A stretch of DNA of 64,000 nt from Hymenolepis diminuta. Taxonomy: Eukaryota; Platyhelminthes; Cestoda; Cyclophyllidea; Hymenolepididae. The DNA lies in assembly GCA_900708905.1 (NCBI GenBank), contig CAADRB010000006.1, positions 1,690,288 to 1,754,287 of the forward strand, read 5' to 3'. Positions 1-12,882 of the stretch are shown here, piece after piece. The position numbers and the translations under genes are program-made. Each line of letters begins with the position of its first letter. Position 1 is the stretch's first letter. The notes below the pieces were generated by a model, which saw nothing but the letters and a program-made list of their open reading frames with translations, did no database searches and was not told where the DNA came from.

Positions 1-1329
1 CTATCTGTAAAATCTGTGTATATGTTACGATCTGCAGGGAATGACAGTTGATATTTCAAAGATCACTTGACACTTGAATTTTTGGAATATGAGAACATAG
101 CACAATGTAAGAAAATGCTTCTTTAAAGTATTATAGAGATTCAAACACTATCCATACTGCTTATCGGACTTTCATGATTGGAAAATGATCTAATTTTAAA
201 GTTTCTTTAGATTTCTTGCTAATTCTCCTGATATTTCCGTTACACATTAGGAATACTCACAAATTTCAATATTAATATTTCAATATTTAATATTTCCAAT
301 TTAAATATTTTTACACATTTCGAAAATTTAAATTTTTCAATATTAGACAGTTTATATTTACGGTTAAGTATGCATTACTTTTATTTCGATATTGGTAAAA
401 AGTGAATATGCGTCCAATAAATCGAAAAACACGAATATAGATCAGCAAAGTTAAATAAGAAAATATCTGTACTGCTTGAATAAATTCCTTCAAATACCTT
501 CATTTATTAGAAGGTATGCCCCGGAAACTTGTCTCTAGGTATCCTGTTATCGGTTAATTTCGATGTAGGCATGCATGGACATTTCAACTGGTAAATGATC
601 GTAATGAAACAATGGCATTCAAATTAGTTGGTTCATCGCCGGTTTCGATTATTTACTCACCAAAAATAACATTTATATTTAAACATAAAAATATCACGTG
701 AAGGCGCATTTGAAAAAAATATATAAATTACATTACTACGTAATATTAATTATTTCAATATTTTTAACTTAAAATAAATTACTGTAACATATTTTGCTAC
801 AAAGGCAGCTTCAAGGAAGTTATCAAAAACTAACTATTTACGGTCTCGAATATGTTGTGATCCACAGCATTATACAGCAGAATATAACATTTTCAATAAA
901 TGAATACGTGTGAGTTTTCAGATTGCGCGTATTTTACTGAAGGACAGATTGAAATGAAATGTAAGATAAATAGTCCTAATCAGAACTAGCCTAAACGATT
1001 GAATAAAATGTTTCAATTCAAATTATTCTTTATCATTATCATTAAACATATTATTATTATTGATTATAAATTTCAGAAAAGCACATTTCCGCCAAGTGTC
1101 CGCTTTCCGGAGAGCATACTAATCTGTCAAGGAAATCGAATCAGGTAATGTTAGAATATGCTTAAGTGGCTACTACTTTTGTGGTCAAATTTCAGTAAAA
1201 CAAACGTTTCGGTAATCTTAGCCATTGTTATTTGCTATGCGTGTATGGTAAGTTTATAGCAGTCATACAATTTGCAACATCATAAAATTGATTTTAGACA
1301 CAAAATTAAAGTGTCGGGAGATAACTCAC

Positions 1330-1705
1330 CCTTCTTTATGTAAGCAAACGTGGATTGTTCTGCCATAACCTCCCTGTTATTAATCTTTCCACGAACAATA
1401 CACTTATACAGTCCACTGTCGCTCTTGTGAACATTATTGATAGAAAACGTCTTTCCTGTGGCGATAATATGAGTATCATTCAATGTCCATTGATAGGTAA
1501 GGCTGTCATGATCCCATCCACTCGGATCGCAAACAAAAATTGCATTTTGACCCTCAAAAAGGACATTGAAGTTCTCTCGCCTATAGGGTTCCACCTGTTG
1601 CCCCCAGACAAGACTAGAAGGCATAGGAGACGTAAAAAGGAGAAGAAGAACTAGTAGGAAAGTAGTGTTATGCCATCCAGAGGGCATATAGCCAAAGAGC
1701 CCCAT
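1330..1705 (-). CDS. First coding exon of a signal-peptide, Ig-domain protein (partial gene)
   Basis: The reading frame starts at the ATG at 1705-1703. An N-terminal hydrophobic stretch (FLLVLLLLF) looks like a signal peptide. One Ig fold follows: first cysteine in AIFVCD, core tryptophan in LTYQWTL, and the DSGLYKC motif that carries the second cysteine. The exon stops at a consensus donor (G|GTGAGT, intron from 1329) in phase 1, the usual phase for introns bordering Ig domains. N-glycosylation sequons NTT and NDT are present. It is probably secreted or membrane-anchored, in the style of adhesion or receptor Ig proteins. Downstream exons are not firmly identified: an acceptor near 1117 would end the protein within one codon, or within about 20 residues using a neighbouring AG, so the rest may lie beyond position 1. 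The family cannot be named from one domain. Confidence 0.75.
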
Positions 1706-1850
1706 TACTATGCGTTTGATAGTGGATAGTGGTTGTGCTACTATCAATGGGGGGTATGTTTATAAATGTAGTTATATATGAGGGTGGAAGTTGGTTTGTG
1801 TATATATGATTATGGTGGTGTCTCCGCTCTGGCTAGCCCAAGGGTGTGTG

Positions 1851-1858
1851 TTTATATA
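1851..1858 (-). promoter_or_regulatory. TATA box of the Ig-domain gene
   Basis: On the minus strand the sequence reads TATATAAA. It lies about 150 bp upstream of the chosen ATG, so transcription would start near 1825 and leave a 5' UTR of roughly 120 nt. The flank at 1920-1990 is richer in C and G than the surroundings and contains the repeated unit CGCTAACGCGCTAACACGC, which fits a promoter-proximal region. Confidence 0.5.
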
Positions 1859-4800
1859 GGTCTCCCTCACTCACTCTCCCCCTGCAATTGTAGCAACCTT
1901 GACTGATCAATCAGAAAACGAGATTGCCTGGCGTATTTGAAGCGGACGCGCTAACGCGCTAACACGCCGCATCTTTAACGCATTTGTGCGAGTTGTACTG
2001 ATGTATTTTACACAAGTTCGGCAGTGAAATTGTGATTTTGACATTTAATTGGTGACCTTCAATGCTCGACTTACCGTCATTTGCTTTACCAGTTTGATAT
2101 TTTCAAAGGAAAAATGTAAGTAATGCTTGCTAATACAGATTTTGGAGTTAGCATTAGATTAATCCGTTGAAGTTTATTGCTATTATATCTAGCTGTATAT
2201 TGTCAGTCTTGTAAATAGACCTTAAAAATATAAAGAAAGTAATGTTTTTAATAAAACTAATTTTAGTGGATATATGAGATAACTTTTTGAATAAATGCCA
2301 CCTGAGACCTCACTAATAAGACAATATTTGACGAGTACATCTTTTTAGGTTATCGCGTGCAACAAAATTCTTTCGGAATTATGATATGTTTATTTTGTGA
2401 TTATCGATAGACTGTGGATATTAATAAATATTTCGACTTAGATATATTGAATAATTTATTTATTTTTTTCGGATAAAACATACATTTCACCCAACAATAT
2501 TGGACATTTAAAAATATTTATCCATCAGGTACAATAAATTTAATGTGCCATCACCGATTTGGTTGAAAAGCAGGACTCAATTAAATATTCTTTTAAATTA
2601 TTCACTGAGTTCCTTATGATTCTTAAAATGACTAAAGATAAGCTATTAGCAAAGCATCTTGGGTGAGGCCATTATTAACAATCAAGTAAAATGTCCCAAC
2701 TTCTTCCAAATTCCTTCTTAATCTCATTTAATAAACAGTAATAAATATACGCATGGAGTCCCTCAATTTGCAGTTGTTGATTCTGAGCATGAAAGATCCA
2801 GACTGTATTATATGCTAAATTGCATTCTATCCTGGAGATGCAAGCATAGTGTGATGATGGTAGTATAAGACTTGAAAACACATCTTCAATAGTCTGTCGC
2901 AATTATTATAGACTTGAATCTGAATAGGTCCATTATATCAAAACAACGTATGAAAAGATAGGATTCAGCCACTCACTAGGGGAATGGAAATCAAAATTAG
3001 GAGGTTCCAGTTTTGAAATCAATATTTTCTATGATTTTATTTGGAATCGGTGATAGTGCGCTGGCCATCGGAAGTCGAAAACGGCAATTTCTTTTCAGAA
3101 ACTTGTTCAAATTAGTTTGATAGCAAAAAAACATCCCACCTTAACAACTTTAATGGGATTAGGTAGTGGGGAACTTCTACTTTTGGAACTTTAGAGTTGA
3201 TCATTTGATGTATGCTTTCAGGATTACATTTGCACTTCTAGAATTGGACAAAGAAGATGTACCTAACAACACTTCAGCGGTTCACATACAACCTTTATGA
3301 GATTTGTTTGATTAAATGCCTATATGGACCATTGAATTAAGCTAATAATACAGTGACCTTCACTTCGACTCTAAGTTTAATGGCCGAATTTATTATTGAT
3401 CATTACTTCATTCTTTATGTGTCTGCTTCTGTAGCATTTAGCAAATATTTCTATGAAGATAATAATATCTGTAAATATGCAATAATACCACTGCAATCGA
3501 TGCTGTTTCGTCTGTTTCTCAAAGGTATTCTGCAATAATTAGCTGTAATCACCGTTCGGCCAAGAATTCTTAAATGAAATGGTAAATAGGCTGGTTAATT
3601 TTAATAGGAGACCTTATTCAAAATCATAACATATAATCTACCAACAGTTTAATTCAGAGAAGTTGCGTCTTATCCTTCATAACCCTATCAGAAACTGTAA
3701 ACTTGTACCACCATATCGTTTATAAATACTGATATTTATGATTCATGTAAATTAAAAAAGACAAATTTCCATCTGGAAAATTCCTGTCTCGGGGAAATTA
3801 TTACTTTTCAGAATACAAATATAAAATTCAGTTATGTGGTAATAACAAAGATGCAACTAAGAAAAGATAATAAAAGTGCTATTTTCAGCCGTTGTTATTG
3901 GATTCAATTGTTTAATGAGATTTAAATTTCCGTAATTCTCACGAATAGGAAATTTTATTTTACTAAATTTCTAACAGGGTAAAGATTTGTACGTATAAAA
4001 ATTAAAATTAGACTACTTAAAAAAACATTTTGACTTACCGAAATGCGTAACTTTGATTGGCATCGATCCACAAATCCTTTAGAATTCTAAAAAATCCAAG
4101 TTACTATTTTAAAGAAAAGACTTCTATTTCCTCTAATTCTTCAACATAAAAAAACATTTGAACAAAGTTAGTATTAAGGTAATTCGAGATAGGTTAAGAG
4201 AAGGGATTGGATAAAAATCAGAAATAAAGTGAGAGCTTAAAAGGATTCATACAAAATTTTATCATTGGATTCAGGTTGTATGTCTTGGGTACAGTTTAGT
4301 GTTTCGAATTTTAATGTTTCATTGTTCTGTCTGAATTTATTTTGTTTCCTATATGACTTTATTTCCTCAGGGTTCAGAGCATATAGATCCAGTGATTAAT
4401 TTATAAGGTTGGTTAACCAATTCTAATATATTTTCTTCTAATTATAAGAGGACTATACCAGCCTTCACGATTTCAATACAGCCGGGCTCACTCAAGAGGA
4501 ACTCTAAAGAGTTTCGCAAAAGCTTATTTTGAAATAGAAAATATTCGCTAAGAGCCTGAATACCACAATCATGTGTGCTGAATACTTGGCAGATTCTTGT
4601 ACTGTTAAGCTTGTAGAGATATTTAAGAGTTGTGTTTCTGAAAGAAATGACTGTACAAAGCGTTTTTGTAATTAAATAAGCATCTACGAAAGAAGAACTC
4701 TGTTTTAAGTTCCATCTCCACGCCTTTATAATGTATTAACATCTAAATGGGCATAATCGCGTCAGTGTCATTCTACCCTAAGGACAGCAAAAACGTTACT

Positions 4801-6284
4801 TGTTTTTATCGCGGGAAAGAATACAAACTTGTTGAATAGCCGACGGAGATCAAAAAAGAGCAGATAATGAGGTCAGGTTGTCGAGAATACTACTTTATTT
4901 GATTTTCACAAGCATTAAAGTATTCTTTTTCACTTTTTAAAATCCGAACTTCTTATTCGGTTTGTTAAACAGTTGTTTAAACCACTTTGATTACAACCAT
5001 GAACAGACGTACGAAACTAGCAGGGGCACTTTAAGCTTAGTAGAGTTCACGGGATTTCACTTAGGCCAAGCATTGATATTAGTAATCCACTGATGCTCAA
5101 TAATTCTTTCAAGATTAACAGTTGAAATTTGGAAAGACCTCATTCTTAGATTTATTTAATTATTTCAAGATATAAATTCAGAGGGTGAATGAACATTATC
5201 AGAATTTTAGCATTTGTCATAACTGCTCAGGGGATGTTAAAACCCATTTGAATTTGCATAATGCAGACCAGAATTACGCATGAACTTTATCTCGCAATTT
5301 TTCCAAATATTTGACCTTTAGTAAAGTTTTATTTATCTAAATATCACTTGAAGAAGCATTAAATATCAAAATCAATTTTTACACACTTAATGAAATGACA
5401 AAGGACTTGATAAATATTTGATTTCTCTGCCAGTTTGGATATCACGAAGTCAAGCTTTGCTTATGCAAATTTAATTGTTAGGTTTTGTCAAACAACCTGG
5501 TCGGTACTGGTTATAGAGAGAGAGAGGTGAAATATTTTTCTTTCAGGGAGATTTCTTCAGCTCAAGACGTGTATTCAGAAACTCCGATAGGTTCGATAAT
5601 TACTTCATTTAGCCCATTCTATCAAATGGATGTTGCTTTGAGAATATAATACGGACAGAAAGTTGTGATTTTTCTAATTTGAAATGTAATGAGGAAGAGG
5701 ACAAGATAAGTATACAAATTTAAATGCATAGATTTTTAAAGACCTTAAGCTGTGAATGATTTCTTTTTATACTGTAGACCTTTTGGAAATTTAGAAGTTT
5801 GTTTCAGTTGGAGATTATGGATATCAGGACTGTTTGTCAATTTGGATAGATGAACGCTAGCACTCAATTTCATTTTCATCATGGCACATATAAAAAAATT
5901 TCCCCTATTTTTTTGCAGTAGAAATTGAATAGTTTAAGTTGCAAAAGTGTAAAGTCTGATTGATGGTGTCACTTTCATAATTTTAGAGCGTTTAGCTGGT
6001 ATAAATTTAAAACATTATTGCTATGTCACTCAGCAATGATTTTTTAATTGTCCAGATAACAATGAAAATTGACAGTTCACTTCGCTGCACTTCCGACATT
6101 AACATGATAACGGGCATATCGGTTACAATAGCTTTTCCATATTTACTCAAGAAAAGCATCCAGAATTTGGAGTTTGGAGTTTTCAAAAATTTATGCACGC
6201 CCATTAGGAATTTCACACTTTTTCCAGCTTGAGACTCGTTATAATTTAGCGTTTACCTTTATTGCCATTACCCAAAACAAAAAA

Positions 6285-6700
6285 TAAATAATTTTTGATT
6301 GTGGAAAGCTAGTAACATCGAAAACGGTAATTCCAACAAATGGTAAGGAGGAGGGGGTCAAAACGATACTGAGAGCGAAGTCAAGGTATCAAAGTCTTAC
6401 CACACTTGACATTTGGATTCAAGTTGTACAACATTTATTAAATGGGCAGTCCGCATTCCACCAATCAAATTTTACAATTAACTCCATGGATTTCAGTAAA
6501 TGCTTGTCTATGATATTTATTGCTTACTGATCGGTATTATTTATTCACTTTTTCTTCCAATGGTTAACATGGCAAATGGTCTTACATGGTATTCCACTTT
6601 CTACAATTTTAATGCAGCAAGGCTGAAATTGATACAAGTTTTAAGTTAACAGAACTCCGTAAATTGTGTCCGCTCATGGTGAATATTCAAAAAATATGTT
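6285..6700 (+). repeat. Module B interspersed repeat, well preserved copy
   Basis: This is a ~400-bp unit also found at 32240-32660, 44795-45190 and 49775-50190. All start with a form of GTGGAAAGYAAnTnACATCG, continue with a shared block around ATTTGGATTCAAGTTG, then a T-rich block with TTTTTCTTCCA, and end with AGAACTCCGTAAATTGTGT. There is no coding capacity. The copies are clearly related but diverged from each other, so they are old. Confidence 0.75.
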
Positions 6701-7429
6701 GATATTCATCAAGTGGTTAAGTCCAGTATTACAATTTCTAAGACAAGTTTCAACAAACGTAAGTGAATGCCATCCATCTGAAGTAGTGAATTATGACATC
6801 TACAAGATTTTCATTAACCTAAATTAAATGTAGTTTAATTTCATTCCCATTTTATCTTTCCATGGGAAGTTCAAACCAGTTTTGTGAATGGAAAGCAGCT
6901 CCAACGCACTCTCATTATTTTAACCTATAATATGAGGTTGTTTCTCAACCCCATCTGGACTGTTCGAGAGATGGGAATGATTTAAAATGCCTCTCAAACT
7001 GTACACAATTTATCAGAAATGTTAATGCGTGTATTATCTTTAGTAAGAATGCCTTGTCACTTTGTAAAAGTAATAGTAAGGCAAAATTTCTATAATATCG
7101 ATCACACATGCAAATGTAAAATTATTTTTAACATTCGTGACATATGTATATACATACAGCGGTTTAGTTGGTATAGGATAGGGCCTAGTTGTCGTGCCTC
7201 CTTCATGTTAAACGGCAGCTCTAATTCCTAATCCACTGGTTAAAAATATGGTATTTTCTAAACAAGAATAATTTTCTTGATTAAACCATTGGACCTATAA
7301 TATTTTAAATATGCATACATTTTGGAGTATATCAGCAGTAAAATTTTAAATATTACTTTCTGGTGCATTGTGGTCTAATCTATTTTCCTGTACTATGAGA
7401 GTTACTCATGGTATAGTGAAATAATTGCA

Positions 7430-7690
7430 ATTATTAATCAAGGAGTGAAGAGTCAAGACTCAAGTCAAGGCATTAAGAGCCACATTTCATTTGGATTTTG
7501 GGTTCATCAGGTTCTCCAATTTTACTTAATAGATATAATTCAATATATCATGTTCTAATGTCAAAATTCAAGAAGTGTTATCTGAGTACTTAGACGAGTG
7601 TGCGATCTTCACAGCTTATTTATTAGCCAGTCAAATTGAGTGCTTCTTGACATTTTGATAAATTTGCCCTTTCTAATAGTCCTCAGCTGC
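7430..7690 (+). repeat. Degenerate module B copy
   Basis: The segment matches the module B centre (AGTCAAGGCATT, then TTTCATTTGGATTTTGGG) but much of the rest has decayed. It was recognised only by comparison with the copy at 6285. Confidence 0.4.
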
Positions 7691-8463
7691 TGAACTTTTG
7701 GGTGTTTCTGATTCTTTGGTCTTCATTTTGTGCTATTTAAGAATGTTAATTTGGAATTATACAAGATGAAGCGACCATTTTCATTTAAAACGCCAAGTTG
7801 ATTATTAATATCAATTATACTTGAACGGATTTTCTTTAAATGTTTCAGTTGAAAATAAACTATTCGAAGGAAGAAAAGGGGAAATTTTGGCTTCAAATTG
7901 TGAAATTAAAATAGGTTTGTTTTAATGGTGTTAGATGCGCTAATTTTCTATGCTAATTTGAACTGCATATATGCATACAGATTTGTTCCAGCTAGTAAAG
8001 AGAAAACGAGAAAGGAAATAGCTTAAAATCAGTTTTAATCCACAATGACAGGAAGCAAAATGGATTTTTCGATAAATGCATATTTATTTGGTAAAATATC
8101 AGAAGAGTATTATATTTTATTAGTAATTATTGTTTTATTATCTTGTCTCATTGTTAATAAACGAAATTTCTTTTTCTTATACATCTTACACATTTTAAAT
8201 AACAAATTTTAATAATAATTATGTTAATTCCTTATTTTTTAATCTAAAATAGCAAATATCTCTTCTCGAGTTATTAAATGATTAAAAAAATCTGTTTATT
8301 TTATGGGAAATTTCAGTCGCTTAATGTTTTATCGGCAGATTTCAACATTAGACGGCTGTTATCCGAAAAATTGACAGTCAGATAGAACATAGATCACTCT
8401 CATTTGCTGTTACAAACTCCTGAAATGTCGTTTAATTAAAATCGTCCAGATGATTATGAAGTT

Positions 8464-8489
8464 TTATATATATATATATATATATATAT
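8464..8489. repeat. (TA)n microsatellite
   Basis: An uninterrupted alternating TA run of about 13 units. It is probably length-polymorphic; no function is suggested. Confidence 0.85.
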
Positions 8490-10439
8490 GTGGGATACTA
8501 AAGATGAATAAATTATTGAACATATTTATTTGGAATAAGAATATTTATTGAATATTTATTAACAGAGAGAGAATAATGATACTAGTCAGGCAAGATATGG
8601 GAAAATAGTTAGGGAAAAGGGTAGGAAGATTAATTAGAATGTATTATTACTTATGACAAAGAAAACATTTAAGCCCGAGAACAAAAATCAAAATCGTGTA
8701 ATGTAGGGTTAAGGGGAGGCGATTCATGTAGGGAATAGAGAGAGGGCGTTAAATGAGCTTCACTTCCTTTAAGTTACGAGTTACTTAGCTTGTCAACTTT
8801 CAATGTCCACTGTGTTATATTCTGACATTTCAGATGTCAAATTTCGGGGAGGTGACTTTAATTTTATTGGGAATTACGTAAAATCCCCAGGAGAAACCAG
8901 AGAGAACGTGTCTTAACTAAATCACATTGTATTATATCGTGTTGATAACAGCTGGTCAGATTGACTAACTTGGCATCCTTGACGACAGGAGGCAGATAAT
9001 CATGTTCAAGTCGTCGTGTCTCAAAACGCCTCATACTGTTAGACAATGAGAAATACTAAATTTGGTGTATAGCTTTCAAAATGATATTGAATGAGGGAGA
9101 ATGTTGAAGAAGATTTTAATACAGACCGTATTGTCTTTGGTCTCCTTTCGCCTTTGATACCATTAAAATTTGGCAGACGATTATTATCTTGAAAGCTAAG
9201 CTTCAGTCGGATGCTCTCAAAAATTTTACAAAATGAAGTTTTGTGGGAAAATAACTCCTATTCTCAATTTAAGTTATGTAGAAAACTTGATTTCATGACT
9301 TAACCCCCCTCCAATTAACTTTCTCCTCCATCAATAACTACTATATTGAAAGCTCAATACTTTCTGCTTAAAACATTTAGCATATTTGCAGTTAGTATAA
9401 ATTAACTTAGTCCCCTCAACACGGAATTTTTATTTATGGACATTTGTTATTAAATACATATATATATATGTGAACCGGATTTTATAAAACTAGGGTTGTG
9501 GTTATTAGATTATTACTTAGGACAGTTAATTCAAATTAATTTCCATTTCTTAACATTAACATTCTACTTGAATATAATATCATCATGACGTACGTCAGTC
9601 AGCTTGCAAGTATTTATTGGAACAATTTTTCCGTTGAAATGACTTCACGGAATTATTGAATAAAAATCAAATCATATTTGCTTTCCCATTTCCTCTTTAG
9701 ACGTATCGCCGTTTTAAAAACCGAGTGTATGAATTTGTAGATGTACCATTTTAAATCTGACATGTAAAATAACTTTTTTTTCTACAATCTGATCGAAAGG
9801 TCATTAATGATACATACATGAGTTTATGTGCACTTGTCCTCATATATTTATCTTATGACAATATCTGAAATATATGTATGCACAATTATTTCACTTCTTT
9901 GCTTCTAGATTGGACCATTTTTGGCGAAATAAAACTGGAGTCACAATGAGTTGGAAGAAGATGGACGGGATTCACTCTGAAACCTCAAGATTGATTAATC
10001 AAATTTAAATCCTGAACCATCACGATATAACACATTGAATTTCACCCATTAAAAAAATGATATATTCAGAATTCAAATTCATAAGGTTCCCCTCAACTTG
10101 TGGTTGACCTCCTCTTTTAAATGAATGCGTATTCATGTGAAAACTTAATTTGTGGATTATTTTCCGATTCAATTAGCATGATTTGTTTATGACTGACTGT
10201 TTTTAGGGTTGAGCACACTGCAATTGTCTTCGCAAATTCGATAAACTAGTTTAATATATTCTAAAGTAGCAATTGCATTTTAAGGAATTTTTTGCCAGAA
10301 GTAATAAAATTTTTAAAAGTTATAAGCAGGATTAGTGAACAAAATGAGTTCTACTTTTCTAAGGTTGGATGCTCATAATTCCATCAGAGACATCTCCATT
10401 CGTTAGAACTGTTTTATCATTCGTGGAAATTCATATATT

Positions 10440-10690
10440 AATCAAGGGAAAAAGCTAGATATGGGGATCACTACGAAAATTAATAAAGATAGAGGGGGTG
10501 GAGATGGCGAATATGAAGAGGCTTACTTTTCTGTTTAATTGGATATAAACTGTACCACTTCTTAATTAGCAAAGTTCGAATTTCAGTATTTGATCCATGG
10601 GTTGCTGAGTGAGTCTCCTTTCGAAACTCTCGGAGCTAATTGATTGAATCAATTTTTAGTCCTGTCATTTCTACATGTCTGTTCCGTTTA
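10440..10690 (+). repeat. Degenerate module B copy
   Basis: The block GAATTTCAGTATTTGATCC and the sequence after it align with 40050-40270 and, more loosely, with the intact module B copies. Confidence 0.35.
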
Positions 10691-11639
10691 AAAGCCAGGT
10701 TTACACTACCTTAGTTTAATCTTTCATATTAATTAAGTTTAGTAAATGTTAAACTTCCAACTAAATCCCAAGGGAAATTAATTTGCATCGCAAAATCGAC
10801 CTTATAACCATCGAGAAACATTCATTAGTTTGTCGGGATGATGAATATGTTGCAATTTTATGAAAAACTGAAACGTATTTTCAAACCAGAGCAAAAGAAT
10901 TGGTTATCAGTTTAGCGCAATATAACTTAAATGTTGATTTATTATTACAAATAAAATAATTGCAGAAAATTAATAGAACACATCTTAAAATGCAAAATGG
11001 TTAGCAGACTTATTTAGTATAGCTGAGAAAATGCTTGACTACTGTTAATGAAAAGTTTTGGCAAGTTGAAAGATGTTCACTTATAATACGTATGACGTTT
11101 GACATCCATTTGCATATCTAGTAATTTTTCATAGTAAAGCTGCTGAAGCAAAATCTTTTTCTGTCAGGTGAAGGAAATGGAAACCAATAAATGTGACAAT
11201 AAACCGTGTAACATGAAAAGAAAATATCAAGCAATAAATATAGTTTAACATTAAGGTAGTGATGCATTCCAATTGACTGTATCTTGAGTACAGGAAACTA
11301 ATATCCTCATTAAATTAATCTATACATACTGATTTGTGATTCTAAGTTTCCTCTTTGTCCACATATATTTTTAAAGGTTAACTTCAGTCCGTTTATTTGT
11401 ATTTGGGTTTGCATTTGGCTTTCACCGCATATTACGACATTATCCCGGGGCAGTAGTTTTCCTTGTGTGGTTTGCATGTATTTTCTGTGTTCTCTTAAAT
11501 CCTCTTTTAAATCCGGGTAAAAATTCGTGGTGCGTAAGGTATCTGAGGACACTTATATTTTTGTAATTTTAACTAACCCGATAATGGTTAATGTGTTTTA
11601 TTATCAGAAGATTTCATGCCAGATACCACTAATGAAAAG

Positions 11640-12748
11640 AAAAGACACACTGTAATGGTATTTATAAAAGCGAAACACAGCGAGAGATTGCAAGATTTCT
11701 AAAAGTCACCAGACCTTTCGTTTGCAAAGTTAGAAAGGAGCTGCTGAATGAAAACAATGGAGATGAATTGGCCGCCACGAGGAAGAGAAAACAGAAGCAT
11801 TGTCAACACTCTGCTGACTCATCACTCAGAAGACCTGAGTTTGGGAGAAGAGTGTATGGCATAATCGACGAAAATCCTGAGAATCCAATACACAACATCT
11901 TGCCAAACATCTTCAAGCGTCTGAAGGAGCAGCAGTAGATGAGGAATGTTGTTCATCAAGACCTCGGATACAACTCATACGTTCTTAGGTGAGAACGTCA
12001 GATTTTGTGGTCAAAAATAAATCAAGAGAGTCGTTTAATGCGTGCAAAAGGACTCTTAAACAAATTGAAGCACCTAGAGGAACAGCTGCGTCTGTTTTTT
12101 TCCCGATGAAAACAACTTCCTCTAGGATCAAATATTCAATCCAAGATATGATAGGTGGTTATATGCGGGTGGATCTCACTGAAATTCCAACTATTATGGG
12201 CGTGCACTAAGTTTCCAGCAAACAAGAGTTATGGTTTTCGGCGTCGTGAAGGGTAGTGAGAGAGGAGCACATCATGACTCTTCAACTTTTCCACTGGGTT
12301 TTAGAGTCAATGCAGATGCAAATACAGATGCCTATGTGGAGACCCCTCAAACCATTGTTGCTAATCCTCCTTGGGTAGAGTCCATAGCCAATGGAGGAAG
12401 ACCCCCTATGTCTTCCAACAAGAATCGGCTCCATTCCATTAAGCTCTCAAAAGCCAGGATTGGGTGGATAGCCCAGAATTATCATCACCATGGCCTCCTA
12501 ACTATTTACCAGAGCTGAATTTCTTGCATTATTACTTGTGAGGCGGGTTGGGATGGAGCAGGGCGGGTCGGGGCGTAGTTGAAAAGGAAGTTAGTAAGCA
12601 TCCCCATAACACTAAATCTTCCTCTCTCGTGGAAGCATTAGCCCGGGTAATGGTGGACATCAATAAAGACTACCTGATGAAAGTTTGCGGTCTCTTTCGG
12701 ACTCGAATTAAATCGGTGATAGAGGCGGAGGGAAGATGTGTAGAATAA
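11640..12748 (+). pseudogene. Dead Tc1/mariner-superfamily transposase
   Basis: Conceptual translation in shifting frames follows the transposase type that is common in invertebrate genomes (IS630/Tc1/mariner superfamily). In order: a helix-turn-helix region (FLKVTRPFVCKVRKEL, from 11690), the linker around HSADSSLRRPEFGRRVYG, VVHQDLGYNSYVLR, the first catalytic block (PDENNF near 12100), the stretch VANPPWVESIANGGRP, and the C-terminal end RIKSVIEAEGRCVE with its stop at 12748. At least three frame changes and several in-frame stops break it. The second catalytic Asp is replaced (QQES instead of QQDS) and the third block reads LPELNF instead of SPDLNP, so the catalytic triad is gone. It is a fossil copy and cannot make active enzyme. 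Confidence 0.85.
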
Positions 12749-12857
12749 AACCTAGGTTAATAGGTAATATGTTCATTTGTTTTGTTATTAGAAATTGTAA
12801 GTTTCAACCATTAAAAAGTTCATTTTCTGTTTTCTTAAGGTGCGTGAGTTGTCCTCA

Positions 12858-12882
12858 AATGCTATACACACCCTGTATATGC
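12858..12882 (+). mobile_element. Probable right terminal inverted repeat of the mariner-like element
   Basis: About 110 bp after the transposase stop lies GCTATACACACCCTGTATA. A CACCCTGTAT end next to TA is typical of the termini of this transposon group. I found no matching inverted copy 5' of the transposase (about 11300-11640), so the left end is lost or too diverged to see. Confidence 0.5.

Larger units (their letters stand above)
1960..11635. other. Gene-poor AT-rich region
   Basis: No frame here shows protein-family similarity or a consistent run of splice sites; the short ORFs are what AT-rich DNA gives by chance. The stretch does hold a (TA)n microsatellite at about 8464-8489 and diverged copies of the module B repeat at 6285-6700, 7430-7690 and 10440-10690. 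Confidence 0.6.

Noticed and set aside
8480..8640. Possible LTR, similar to 39075-39240
   Set aside because: Similarity is mostly shared A/G-rich composition; no primer-binding site, polypurine tract or paired repeat.
8864..9046. Retrotransposon polyprotein fragment
   Set aside because: A vague resemblance to integrase-region text could not be tied to any motif.
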